From NCBI GenBank assembly GCA_947624485.1, contig CANQKM010000003.1, forward strand, positions 62,001-126,000: DNA of 64,000 nt. Reading direction: 5' to 3'. The stretch comes from an uncultured Clostridia bacterium (lineage in GTDB: Bacteria; Bacillota; Clostridia; UBA1381). Below, piece after piece: positions 7,605-15,759 of the stretch (position 1 is the stretch's first letter; each line of letters starts with the position of its first letter). The notes beneath the pieces were generated by a model, which saw only the letters and a program-made list of their open reading frames with translations, did not search any database and had not been told where the DNA came from. A program made the position numbers and the translations under genes.

Positions 7605-9076
7605 CAGTTTCTGCCTCCCTTCAGGAATGTGTACGGCTCCTGTTCAAGCCACCATTTTGTATACGGATTTACCGCGTGCTTTTCAAGATTTTTTACAAAC
7701 TCATTATTTTCAATGGTTTCAAGTATCTGTTCACCATACTTAACAAGTCCTTCATAGCCCATGCCGAAATGCTCGTCGCCAATCAGCAGCGACGGAATAC
7801 CGAATTTTGCGCCCCATAATGTCATGCCTCCGTGACGCGCAAAAAGAATATCGGGGCGCAGGCGGTTCAGCACGTTTACAAGCTCGAATTCCTGCTTGTT
7901 GCAGACGTTATAATTGGGAATGTCGCCGTAATCCTCTATTGTATGCTTCAATGTATCCGCGTCAGAGCTTGCGCTGTCATATTGGGGGTCGTGATGGAAT
8001 ATCGCCGCGCCGACGGCTTTCATTCCAAGCTCCTGAAGCAGTGCCAGAAGCGAATGACCGTGAGACGCTCCCGCCGTAACGTACGCGGTTTTACCGGCTA
8101 ATTTTTTGCGAAGCTCCTCAATTTTGGGCATATACTTTTCTCTTTCCTCTTTCAGAAATTCCTCTATTTCATCTTCCTTGCCGATAAGCCGGCCCAGCTC
8201 TCTGAACCATCTTTCGGTCTGCGCTATACCGTAGGGCGGTGAGTTTTTAAGCTCGGGCACGCCGAATTCCTGATCGAGCGCGGTCGCGAGATACGAGCCT
8301 AATGTCGCGCACGCCTGAACGGTACATACCGCTTCGGAGGAATGCCGGATAGTCTCATATGTCGAATACGGCGTGAGATAATTTGCCTCATAGCCGAATC
8401 GGTTGAACCATTTGTTAAATACATCGCTGCCCCAGAAATTTATTACATTGATTATATTACGCTTTTTTTCGGCAGGCTTTATAAGTTTTCTTGCGATACC
8501 GTGATAACCCGCGTCAAAACCGGACGTCCACATTTTGGAACGAAATCCCTCACAGAAAATCGCCACGATCGGGATGCCCAGCTCCTCCTCCAATGAGTTT
8601 GTAACGCTCTCCACATCATCGCCTATAATGCCGGCGGCGCAGGTGGTCAGCACAAAAATTACACTCGGCTTTGAACGCTTATATGCTTCGCGGATTGTGT
8701 TTTCAAGCTTTAAGGCTCCGCCGTAAATCGTGTCCTTTTCCGTAAGATTGGTTGAATAAACCCTGCGCTGCGATGGTCTGTCCACGCCGCGCAGCGGCGC
8801 GTTGACGCGATATGTAAAAGCAAACTCATGCAGACACGTCGAGCAGCCGACAGGTCCGTGACTGATTGTCACCGCGTCCTGTATGAGAATCGTTGTGCAG
8901 GCGGCGTTTGATGTCGAGCAGCCGAGGCACTGTGAAAAAGACCGTTTCTTATCCTTTAAGTTTCCGCATCCGACCAAGTCCACAAGCTCGGATGCGTTTC
9001 CCTGAAATCCCGTAATCGAGCCGAGACGGATTTCGCGTACCGACACCTCGGGTGTTTTCAAATTAACTGTACTCAT
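7604..9076 (-). CDS. Nitrogenase-like component 1 alpha subunit (NifD-like; MarD/NflD-type)
   Basis: 490 residues, close to NifD in length. P-cluster candidates are C53, C78 in SHGPVGC and C146 in TTCAAGIIGDD. C256, in QACATLGSYL, aligns with the cofactor-ligating cysteine of NifD. A histidine in the late IGDEHFGMGYEG motif is a candidate for the second cofactor ligand. The segment around residues 50-81 is unusually cysteine-rich (C50, C53, C60, C78, C81). The gene starts a minus-strand operon with the K-like and NifX-like genes, behind a consensus promoter and a leader terminator. A cofactor-binding pocket with no NifEN genes fits systems that use the NifB product cluster directly, as reported for methylthio-alkane reductases. 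Confidence 0.87.
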   Translation of the reverse strand: MSTVNLKTPEVSVREIRLGSITGFQGNASELVDLVGCGNLKDKKRSFSQCLGCSTSNAACTTILIQDAVTISHGPVGCSTCLHEFAFTYRVNAPLRGVDRPSQRRVYSTNLTEKDTIYGGALKLENTIREAYKRSKPSVIFVLTTCAAGIIGDDVESVTNSLEEELGIPIVAIFCEGFRSKMWTSGFDAGYHGIARKLIKPAEKKRNIINVINFWGSDVFNKWFNRFGYEANYLTPYSTYETIRHSSEAVCTVQACATLGSYLATALDQEFGVPELKNSPPYGIAQTERWFRELGRLIGKEDEIEEFLKEEREKYMPKIEELRKKLAGKTAYVTAGASHGHSLLALLQELGMKAVGAAIFHHDPQYDSASSDADTLKHTIEDYGDIPNYNVCNKQEFELVNVLNRLRPDILFARHGGMTLWGAKFGIPSLLIGDEHFGMGYEGLVKYGEQILETIENNEFVKNLEKHAVNPYTKWWLEQEPYTFLKGGRN

Positions 9077-9106
9077 AGCTTAATCCCTTCCTTTTTAATA
9101 AAGAAA

Positions 9107-9163
9107 AGAGACCTGTCCGGCAAAATACGCGGACAAGTCTCTAATATGTTTAGTCAACTTTAA
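9107..9163 (-). promoter_or_regulatory. Conserved sulfur-island leader with intrinsic terminator (copy 2)
   Basis: On the minus strand TTAAAGTTGACTAAAC is followed by ATATTAGAGACTTG, nearly identical to copy 1 at 1362. A CTAA/TTAG mini-hairpin abuts a 13-bp terminator stem: AGAGACTTGTCCG pairs with CGGACAGGTCTCT, one G-U pair, with a T-rich tail. It lies between the promoter and the NifD-like start. Confidence 0.7.
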
Positions 9164-9168
9164 CGCAT

Positions 9169-9197
9169 ATAATACACTATGCAAAAAAAATTGTCAA
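9169..9197 (-). promoter_or_regulatory. Promoter of the nitrogenase-like D-K-X operon
   Basis: On the minus strand TTGACA (9197-9192) and TATTAT (9174-9169) are 17 bp apart. Transcription should begin a few bases before the conserved leader. Confidence 0.8.
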
Positions 9198-9269
9198 CAC
9201 CGGCAAGAGGAAAATTTTTTAAAAATTTTACTATATAAAAACTTTAAAATTTATTCCATATCCGCCCTG

Positions 9270-9298
9270 TTGACAAAAGCGTGAGAAAATTCTATAAT
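9270..9298 (+). promoter_or_regulatory. Consensus promoter for the yezD/nifX/nifB/nflH operon
   Basis: TTGACA at 9270-9275 and TATAAT at 9293-9298 have an exact 17-bp spacer. It is divergent from the D-K-X promoter, and the two lie in one 313-bp intergenic region. Confidence 0.85.
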
Positions 9299-9389
9299 TC
9301 AATACAATTCTATCGGAAACGGGGGATAAGCGGGATGAAACGAATGTGTGTTATACTGAACAATAAAATAAGACGGTGAGGGTTTTAAA

Positions 9390-9536
9390 ATGGAAAAAAG
9401 AAAAAACAGCTTAGATGATGTTTTTGAGAAAACAAAAAAGATAATCGATGAAATAGGTTACGGCTCTGTAACATTGGTGATACAGGACGGAGTAGTCGTT
9501 CAGATAGAACGGCAGGAAAAAATACGAATAAAATAG
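9390..9536 (+). CDS. YezD-like small protein (DUF2292 type)
   Basis: A 48-residue protein. The C-terminal half, YGSVTLVIQDGVVVQIER, matches the YezD family core, a beta-strand pair ending in a basic tail. The function is unknown; family members commonly sit beside cysteine, methionine or sulfate-assimilation genes. GGTGAGGG precedes the ATG. It is the first gene after the consensus promoter, and its stop codon overlaps the beginning of the third leader/terminator element. Transcripts ending there would encode only this small protein, which hints at a regulatory or sensing role in the island (inference). Confidence 0.75.
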   Translation: MEKRKNSLDDVFEKTKKIIDEIGYGSVTLVIQDGVVVQIERQEKIRIK

Positions 9537-9607
9537 TTGACTGAAAAAATCAGAGACTGTTTTGCGGCTTGAAAATAAAGCGGCACGCAAGACGGTTTTT
9601 TGTTTTT
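9535..9607 (+). promoter_or_regulatory. Conserved sulfur-island leader with intrinsic terminator (copy 3)
   Basis: AGTTGACTGAAAAAATCAGAGACTG begins at 9535, in part overlapping the YezD-like stop codon. The mini-hairpin is CTGA/TCAG instead of CTAA/TTAG, a compensatory change that keeps pairing. CTGTTTTGCG (9557-9566) pairs with CGCAAGACGG (9586-9595), two G-U pairs, and a T-run follows. It separates the small gene from the cofactor and NifH-like genes. Confidence 0.65.
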
Positions 9608-9636
9608 TCGGAATAAATGATTGCGGGGAAAGGTAT

Positions 9637-9978
9637 ATGGCAATAAGAGCTGCCGTTGCAAGCAGCGACGGCAAGATAGTCAACAGGCACTTTGGGAAAG
9701 CGGATTGTTTTCTGATATTCGAGCTTCGTGACGGAGAATTTCGATACATAGAAAAGCGAAATACAGTGCCTTGCTGTAATATGTGGACGCACGAGGAAAG
9801 CAGCTTTGAAAATACGGCAAAGGCACTTTCCGACTGCTCCGTGATAATAGTAGGTCATATAGGGCGGGACGCGGCAGCCTTTATGGAAAACCGCGGCTTC
9901 GCGGTTTACGAAGCGCCGTTTCCCATAAGAGCGGTATTGGATAAATTGGTTAAGGAGAGTGGTGACGAATGGCAATAA
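9637..9978 (+). CDS. NifX/NafY-like cofactor-binding domain protein, copy B
   Basis: 113 residues from the ATG at 9637, chosen because GGGGAAAGG precedes it; an upstream in-frame start at 9562 would lie inside the terminator stem. The N-terminus AAVASSDGKIVNRHFGKA is the hallmark of the dinitrogenase cofactor-binding domain. CC at residues 46-47 is followed by NMWTHEE. It overlaps the NifB-like gene by 10 bp, so the two are probably made in equal amounts. The likely job is to accept the cluster built by the NifB-like enzyme and pass it to the D-K protein. Confidence 0.85.
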   Translation: MAIRAAVASSDGKIVNRHFGKADCFLIFELRDGEFRYIEKRNTVPCCNMWTHEESSFENTAKALSDCSVIIVGHIGRDAAAFMENRGFAVYEAPFPIRAVLDKLVKESGDEWQ

Positions 9979-10844
9979 GCTATGAGGAACTTACAACAAA
10001 GCACCCCTGCTACGCTTTGGGGAAAAAGGGGCAGACGGGCAGAATACATCTCCCGATAAGCCCGACCTGTAATATAGAATGTAAATTCTGCGACAGAAAA
10101 ATAAACGATTACGAAAAGCGCCCGGGTGTGGCGTCAACGGTGATAAAACCGGAGGAGGCAATAGGCGTAATTGCAAGATCACTGGAGTTATGTCCCGATA
10201 TTACCGTTGCGGGAATAGCGGGCCCCGGCGACACTCTTGCAACGGACTACGCGCTTGAGACCTTCAGATTGATTAAATCGGAGTTTCCGCAAATTATCAA
10301 ATGCATGAGCACAAACGGACTGCTTCTGCCGGAAAAGGCAAAGGAAATAATCGAAACGGGAATAGACTCGCTGACGGTTACGGTGAACGCGGTAGATCCG
10401 GAAATCGAAGCGAAATTAAACGGCGGTATCCTTTATCACGGCGTACATTATACAGGCGTCGAGGCAGCGGAAATACTTATTAAAAATCAACTCGAGGGCA
10501 TACGGCTTGTAAGCGCGGCAGGCATTACCGTCAAAGTAAACACGGTGCTTGTTCCGGGAATAAACGACAGTCACATAGAGAAAATAGCGAAAACGGTAAG
10601 CGAGGCGGGAGCGTCGATATATAACATAATTCCGCTTATTCCGCAGCACGAGCTGTCGGATTGCCGCGCGCCGTCGTGCGTTGAGATAGACGGCGCGAGA
10701 CAAAAGGCGGAAAAGTATATAGACGTGTTCCGTCACTGTCAGCGCTGCCGTGCCGACGCTATAGGCGTGCCGGGTGAAAAGGATTACGGCGATCAAATAT
10801 ATTTAAAGAGAATTGCACATAAGGATACATTCTCACACGGATAA
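9969..10844 (+). CDS. NifB-like radical SAM cofactor maturase
   Basis: 291 residues. It begins with the NifB-typical HPC (C14), then the radical-SAM cluster motif CNIECKFC (C34, C38, C41) and RKINDYEKRPGVAS, a clear NifB signature. The C-terminal CQRCRADAIG motif (257-266) supplies further NifB cluster cysteines. NifB fuses two Fe4S4 clusters and inserts a carbide to give the Fe8S9C NifB-co precursor. No NifX domain is fused; that domain is a separate protein encoded just upstream. With no nifEN in the window, the D-K protein probably receives NifB-co directly. Confidence 0.93.
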   Translation: MAISYEELTTKHPCYALGKKGQTGRIHLPISPTCNIECKFCDRKINDYEKRPGVASTVIKPEEAIGVIARSLELCPDITVAGIAGPGDTLATDYALETFRLIKSEFPQIIKCMSTNGLLLPEKAKEIIETGIDSLTVTVNAVDPEIEAKLNGGILYHGVHYTGVEAAEILIKNQLEGIRLVSAAGITVKVNTVLVPGINDSHIEKIAKTVSEAGASIYNIIPLIPQHELSDCRAPSCVEIDGARQKAEKYIDVFRHCQRCRADAIGVPGEKDYGDQIYLKRIAHKDTFSHG

Positions 10845-11753
<909 letters not shown>

Positions 11754-11764
11754 AGGGATGTAAA

Positions 11765-12925
11765 ATGAAAAATTACAGTTATATTGAATCGGCGCTTATA
11801 CACGGCGGCTTTGACAGTGAACCGCTTACGGGCGCCGTAAACGTACCCATATACCAAACCTCCACATACGAGCAGGAGGAGCTGGGTAAGCACAAGGGCT
11901 GGGAATATTCAAGGACGGGTAATCCCACACGCGCCGTGCTTGAAAAGCTTATCGCCGAATTGGAGGGCGGCAGCGCGGGCTTTGCTTTCGCATCAGGCAT
12001 GGCGGCGATTACGGCTGTTTTAAGCCTGTTTGAAAGCGGAGATAAACTCATAATTTCGTCGAATGTTTACGGCGGAACATTCCGCGTGCTTGATAAGGTG
12101 TTTAATCATTTCGGCATAGGCTATTCAATAGAGGACACTACCGATTTGCCGTCGCTTGACAAAAAAATTACGCCCGATGTTAAGGCGATATACATAGAAA
12201 CGCCGGCGAATCCGCTTATGACAATTACGGATTTAAAAGCGGTATCGGATCTTGCGCATAAACACGGTATACTTTCAATTGTGGACAATACGTTTATGAC
12301 GCCGTATTTGCAGCGTCCTATTGAATTTGGCGCGGATATTGTAATTCACAGCGCGACAAAATATCTGGGCGGACACGGCGATCTTGTGGCGGGGCTTGCC
12401 GTAGTGAACAACGCCTTACTTGCAGAGCGTCTTGCGTTTATACAAAATTCCACCGGCGGAGTTTTGCAGCCGTTTGATTCGTTCCTGCTCATACGGGGAA
12501 TAAAGACACTCGGTGTACGCATGGACAGACATGTTGAAAACGCGGAAAAGATCGCGCGGTATCTTACGGAAAGCGATGCGGTGAAAAGGGTATATTATCC
12601 CGGACTTCCGTCCGATGACGGCTACGAAACAAACAAAAAGCAGGCGAAAAACGGAGGCGCGATGATTTCGTTCGAGCTTTATGAAAATTATGATATTAAG
12701 AAATTTTTTAAATCCCTGAAGCTGATTGCCCTCGCCGAAAGTCTGGGCGGTGTGGAGTCGCTTATATGCCATCCGTCGAGCATGACACACGCGTCTATTC
12801 CATATGAAATACGCCGGAAGGTAGGTATTACCGAAGGACTTATAAGAATATCTCCCGGTATCGAGCATTGGGAGGATATTATTGTTGATTTGGACGGTGC
12901 GATACAGGAAAGCAGGGTGGAGTGA
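11765..12925 (+). CDS. Trans-sulfuration PLP enzyme (MccB / cystathionine gamma-lyase-like)
   Basis: 386 residues, the usual length of cystathionine gamma-synthases and lyases. The PLP lysine is K199 in HSATKYLGGHGD; YSRTGNPTR near residue 48 contributes phosphate binding from the neighbouring subunit. Paired with the following cysteine-synthase-like gene, two bases apart, it resembles the mccA-mccB reverse trans-sulfuration pair of Bacillus, which converts homocysteine to cysteine through cystathionine. In this order it would process homocysteine made by the OAH sulfhydrylases. Cystathionine gamma-synthase or methionine gamma-lyase activity cannot be excluded from sequence alone. Confidence 0.85.
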   Translation: MKNYSYIESALIHGGFDSEPLTGAVNVPIYQTSTYEQEELGKHKGWEYSRTGNPTRAVLEKLIAELEGGSAGFAFASGMAAITAVLSLFESGDKLIISSNVYGGTFRVLDKVFNHFGIGYSIEDTTDLPSLDKKITPDVKAIYIETPANPLMTITDLKAVSDLAHKHGILSIVDNTFMTPYLQRPIEFGADIVIHSATKYLGGHGDLVAGLAVVNNALLAERLAFIQNSTGGVLQPFDSFLLIRGIKTLGVRMDRHVENAEKIARYLTESDAVKRVYYPGLPSDDGYETNKKQAKNGGAMISFELYENYDIKKFFKSLKLIALAESLGGVESLICHPSSMTHASIPYEIRRKVGITEGLIRISPGIEHWEDIIVDLDGAIQESRVE

Positions 12926-12926
12926 T

Positions 12927-13841
12927 ATGCATTACTATGATTCAATGCATGATTTGATAGGCAATACCCCGCTTGTAAAGCTTAACAACAGCGGTATAAG
13001 ACCTGAAATAAATTTATTCGCAAAGCTTGAACTGTATAATCCCGCCGGCAGCGTAAAAGACCGCGTGGGGCAGGCGATGCTCGACGCGGCAGAGGCAAGC
13101 GGAAAGCTGAAAAAGGGCGGAACCGTTGTGCTGGGAACGGCGGGAAATACAGGTCTCGGAATTGCGTTTGCGGCTTTGGGGCGCGGATATAAGCTGATTT
13201 TTGTTGTGCCTACCAAATTTTCCGAGGAAAAACAGATCCTCATGCGCGCCTTGGGCGCGCAGATTATAAATACTCCGCGTGAGCTGGGCATGATGGGAGC
13301 GGCTGAAAAAGCGGAGGAAATTAAGGAAAGTATAACAGGAGCCGTAACGCTTGACCAGTTTACGGACAAAAGCAATCCCGATGTGCATTACAGAACAACG
13401 GGCAGGGAGATATATGAAGATCTGGACGGACGGATCGATTATCTTGTCGCCGGCGCGGGCAGCGGAGGAACATACAGCGGAGTGTTAAGATATTTGAAGG
13501 AGCAAAATCCGAATATTCGCGGCGTACTTGCCGATCCTGTCGGTTCGGTAATAGGCGGCGGAGAACATAAGGATTATAACATTGAGGGAATAGGTAACGA
13601 TTTTATTGCCGATACGATGGATATGTCATTGGTAGACGAGGTTATCAAGGTAAACGACGGCGAAGCGGCAGAGCAGGTAAAAAGACTTGCACGCAGCGAG
13701 GGCATCTTTGCCGGAACATCGTCCGGCGCGGCTATGGCGGCGGCGGTAAAGCTGTCGGAAACCGTACCCGACGGCGCGAATATAGTTGTGATTTTCCCGG
13801 ATCGCGGAGACAGGTACTTCAGCTCCGGAATATATGAATGA
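12927..13841 (+). CDS. Cysteine-synthase-family enzyme (MccA-like cystathionine beta-synthase)
   Basis: 304 residues from the ATG at 12927, one base after the previous stop codon; GGGTGGAG supplies the ribosome binding site. The PLP lysine is K44 in NPAGSVKDR. The substrate-binding loop reads GTAGNTG, where cysteine synthases have TSGNTG, so the serine contacting the substrate carboxylate is replaced by alanine. The classical CysK paralog at 17125 keeps TSGNTG. This and the MccB-like neighbour favour a beta-replacement role such as cystathionine formation from homocysteine over plain cysteine synthesis. Confidence 0.82.
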   Translation: MHYYDSMHDLIGNTPLVKLNNSGIRPEINLFAKLELYNPAGSVKDRVGQAMLDAAEASGKLKKGGTVVLGTAGNTGLGIAFAALGRGYKLIFVVPTKFSEEKQILMRALGAQIINTPRELGMMGAAEKAEEIKESITGAVTLDQFTDKSNPDVHYRTTGREIYEDLDGRIDYLVAGAGSGGTYSGVLRYLKEQNPNIRGVLADPVGSVIGGGEHKDYNIEGIGNDFIADTMDMSLVDEVIKVNDGEAAEQVKRLARSEGIFAGTSSGAAMAAAVKLSETVPDGANIVVIFPDRGDRYFSSGIYE

Positions 13842-13853
13842 GGTGGAAAAACA

Positions 13854-15146
13854 ATGGCAGAATTTGATACATTAAGAATAAGAGCGGGATATAATTCCGA
13901 GGAACATAATTACGCCGTGAATGTGCCGATTTATCAGACTGCGGCGTTTGATTTGGGCAGCATAGACAGAGCCCGAGCACTGTGGACTATGGAAGAAGCG
14001 GCGGGACTTTATACCCGTGTCGGCAACCCGACGGTTACAGTGCTGGAGGACAGACTTACCGCTCTTGACGGAGGATACGCGGCGCTCGCGCTTTCCTCCG
14101 GTATGGCGGCAATTTCATACGTTATCCTTGCTTTGACGGAGGGAGGCGGTAATATAATTGCGACGCATTCAATGTACGGCGGCAGCGAGGATTCATTTTC
14201 GCATTTCTTCCCAAGGTTCGGAGCGCATATTAAATTTGTGGAAAACAGGTTTGACGTGTCATCATTTGAAGCCGAGATCGATGAAAATACACGCGGTATT
14301 TATATCGAAACGATAAGTAATCCGAACGCGGAGCTGTATGATATAGAAGCCCTTGCGAAGCTCGCACACAGACACAACATTCCGCTTATTGTGGATAATA
14401 CGGTTGCCACGCCGTATTTATTCAGACCGTTTAAACATGGCGCGGACATAATTATATATTCGGCGACAAAGGCGCTCGGCGGACACGGCAATACTATTGC
14501 GGGAGTGATTTTGGAGAGCGGTAAATTCCGATACGGCAAAGAAAAATTTCCGCAGTTTTATGAAAAGTCCTATAAAATTAAAGACAGAAGCGGAAATCGT
14601 CGTTCTCCGATTGAGATTGACTCAAAATCGCCTTTGATTATCCATTTGAGGGCTTTTTATCTTGAGTTTATCGGCGCGGCGCTCGGCCCGTTCGACGCTT
14701 TCCTTATTTTACAGGGACTTGACACAATTTCCGAACGCGTGGAAAAGCAGGTGAGAAATGCCGAAAGGATAGTCAAATATCTTGAAAGCAGGAAAGAGGT
14801 CGAATGGGTGAAGCATCCGAGTGCCGCGGAAAGTCCGTTTAAGGATTTGGCGGCAAAATATTTCCCGAAAGGCGCGGGAGCTCTTTTATCATTCGGATTT
14901 TCCGGAAACGAGGAACAGCTTGATAAATTTATAAAGCATTTAAAATATTTTTCATACCATGTAAATATCGGCGATGTGCGCTCGTTGATTGTAAATTCGC
15001 CTAAAACCACCCATGCGGAGCTGGACGCAGAGCATCTGAAAAATGCCGGTATCGAGGCGAATACTGTGAGAATATCGGCGGGACTTGAAAGCGCAGATGA
15101 TTTGATTGCCGATCTTGAGGAGGCATTTAATTATGTGTTTAAATGA
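13854..15146 (+). CDS. O-acetylhomoserine aminocarboxypropyltransferase (OAH sulfhydrylase), copy 2
   Basis: 430 residues, with the PLP lysine at K206 in YSATKALGGHGNT. It carries the same long insertion after the lysine as copy 1 but differs clearly in sequence there (KIKDRSGNRRSPIEID region), so the two copies are diverged paralogs rather than a recent duplication. It would capture methanethiol or sulfide on O-acetylhomoserine. It lies in the nflH-mccBA operon and overlaps the start of the GNAT gene by 14 bp. Two OAH sulfhydrylases in one island suggest different thiol substrates, for example methanethiol versus sulfide (inference). Confidence 0.9.
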   Translation: MAEFDTLRIRAGYNSEEHNYAVNVPIYQTAAFDLGSIDRARALWTMEEAAGLYTRVGNPTVTVLEDRLTALDGGYAALALSSGMAAISYVILALTEGGGNIIATHSMYGGSEDSFSHFFPRFGAHIKFVENRFDVSSFEAEIDENTRGIYIETISNPNAELYDIEALAKLAHRHNIPLIVDNTVATPYLFRPFKHGADIIIYSATKALGGHGNTIAGVILESGKFRYGKEKFPQFYEKSYKIKDRSGNRRSPIEIDSKSPLIIHLRAFYLEFIGAALGPFDAFLILQGLDTISERVEKQVRNAERIVKYLESRKEVEWVKHPSAAESPFKDLAAKYFPKGAGALLSFGFSGNEEQLDKFIKHLKYFSYHVNIGDVRSLIVNSPKTTHAELDAEHLKNAGIEANTVRISAGLESADDLIADLEEAFNYVFK

Positions 15147-15642
15147 AGAAATAATAATCTCAAACGCGTCGGCGGCTGATATAGACGCTTTGCATGAAAT
15201 AGAAACGCTGTCATTTCCCGAAGACAAAGCCGCAAGCCGTAAAGCCTTTGAATATCGTCTGAATAGCTTTCCTCAATGGTTTTTCAAAGCGGAATATAAC
15301 GGCAGAATTGTAGGACTTATCGATGGAAGCCCTTCGGATAACGAATATATAACAGATGATTTGTATCAGGTTGGCGGAGAATTTAACGTAAATGGTAAAA
15401 ACCTTCTTATATTTGGCTTGGCGGTTAATCCAAATTACAGACATCGCGGAATTGCACATAGACTTATGAACCATATCATACACACCGCAAAGGCACAGGG
15501 TAAAAAAAGAATATCGTTCACATGCAAGGAGTCGTTGATACCTTTTTATGAAAGTTTCGGATACGAAAATCACGGCATTTCTAAATCAGTGATAGGAAAT
15601 ACAACAAACTACAATATGGAAATGTACTTAAACATAATTTGA
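15133..15642 (+). CDS. GNAT-family N-acetyltransferase
   Basis: 169 residues from the ATG at 15133, with GAGGAGGC 8 bp upstream, inside the end of the preceding gene. The acetyl-CoA binding motif is recognisable as FGLAVNPNYRHRGIAHRL (core R-x-x-G-I-A), and the C-terminal FYESFGYE is the usual GNAT end motif. The substrate is not identifiable. Coupling to the OAH sulfhydrylase suggests an amine or thiol compound of sulfur metabolism, such as a cysteine derivative. A terminator follows. Confidence 0.85.
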   Translation: MCLNEEIIISNASAADIDALHEIETLSFPEDKAASRKAFEYRLNSFPQWFFKAEYNGRIVGLIDGSPSDNEYITDDLYQVGGEFNVNGKNLLIFGLAVNPNYRHRGIAHRLMNHIIHTAKAQGKKRISFTCKESLIPFYESFGYENHGISKSVIGNTTNYNMEMYLNII

Positions 15643-15658
15643 CAAATACGCGAAAAAG

Positions 15659-15685
15659 CGGCAAAAGCACTTTTTGCCGTTTTTA
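15659..15685 (+). terminator. Terminator of the yezD-to-GNAT operon
   Basis: CGGCAAAAG pairs with CTTTTTGCCG and is followed by a T-run. It lies just ahead of the next promoter. Confidence 0.8.
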
Positions 15686-15687
15686 TA

Positions 15688-15716
15688 TTGACATCGGTAA
15701 ATAATAGTGGTATAAT
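15688..15716 (+). promoter_or_regulatory. Promoter of the rhodanese/PP-loop gene
   Basis: TTGACA at 15688-15693 and TATAAT at 15711-15716 with a 17-bp spacer. Confidence 0.8.
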
Positions 15717-15759
15717 TCATACTAAATATATAGGTTTAATAAGAATAGGAACTTGCATA

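Noticed and set aside
9411..9975. Minus-strand open frames opposite the YezD-like and NifX-like genes
   Set aside because: They are antisense shadows running through a terminator, with no ribosome binding site or family signature.
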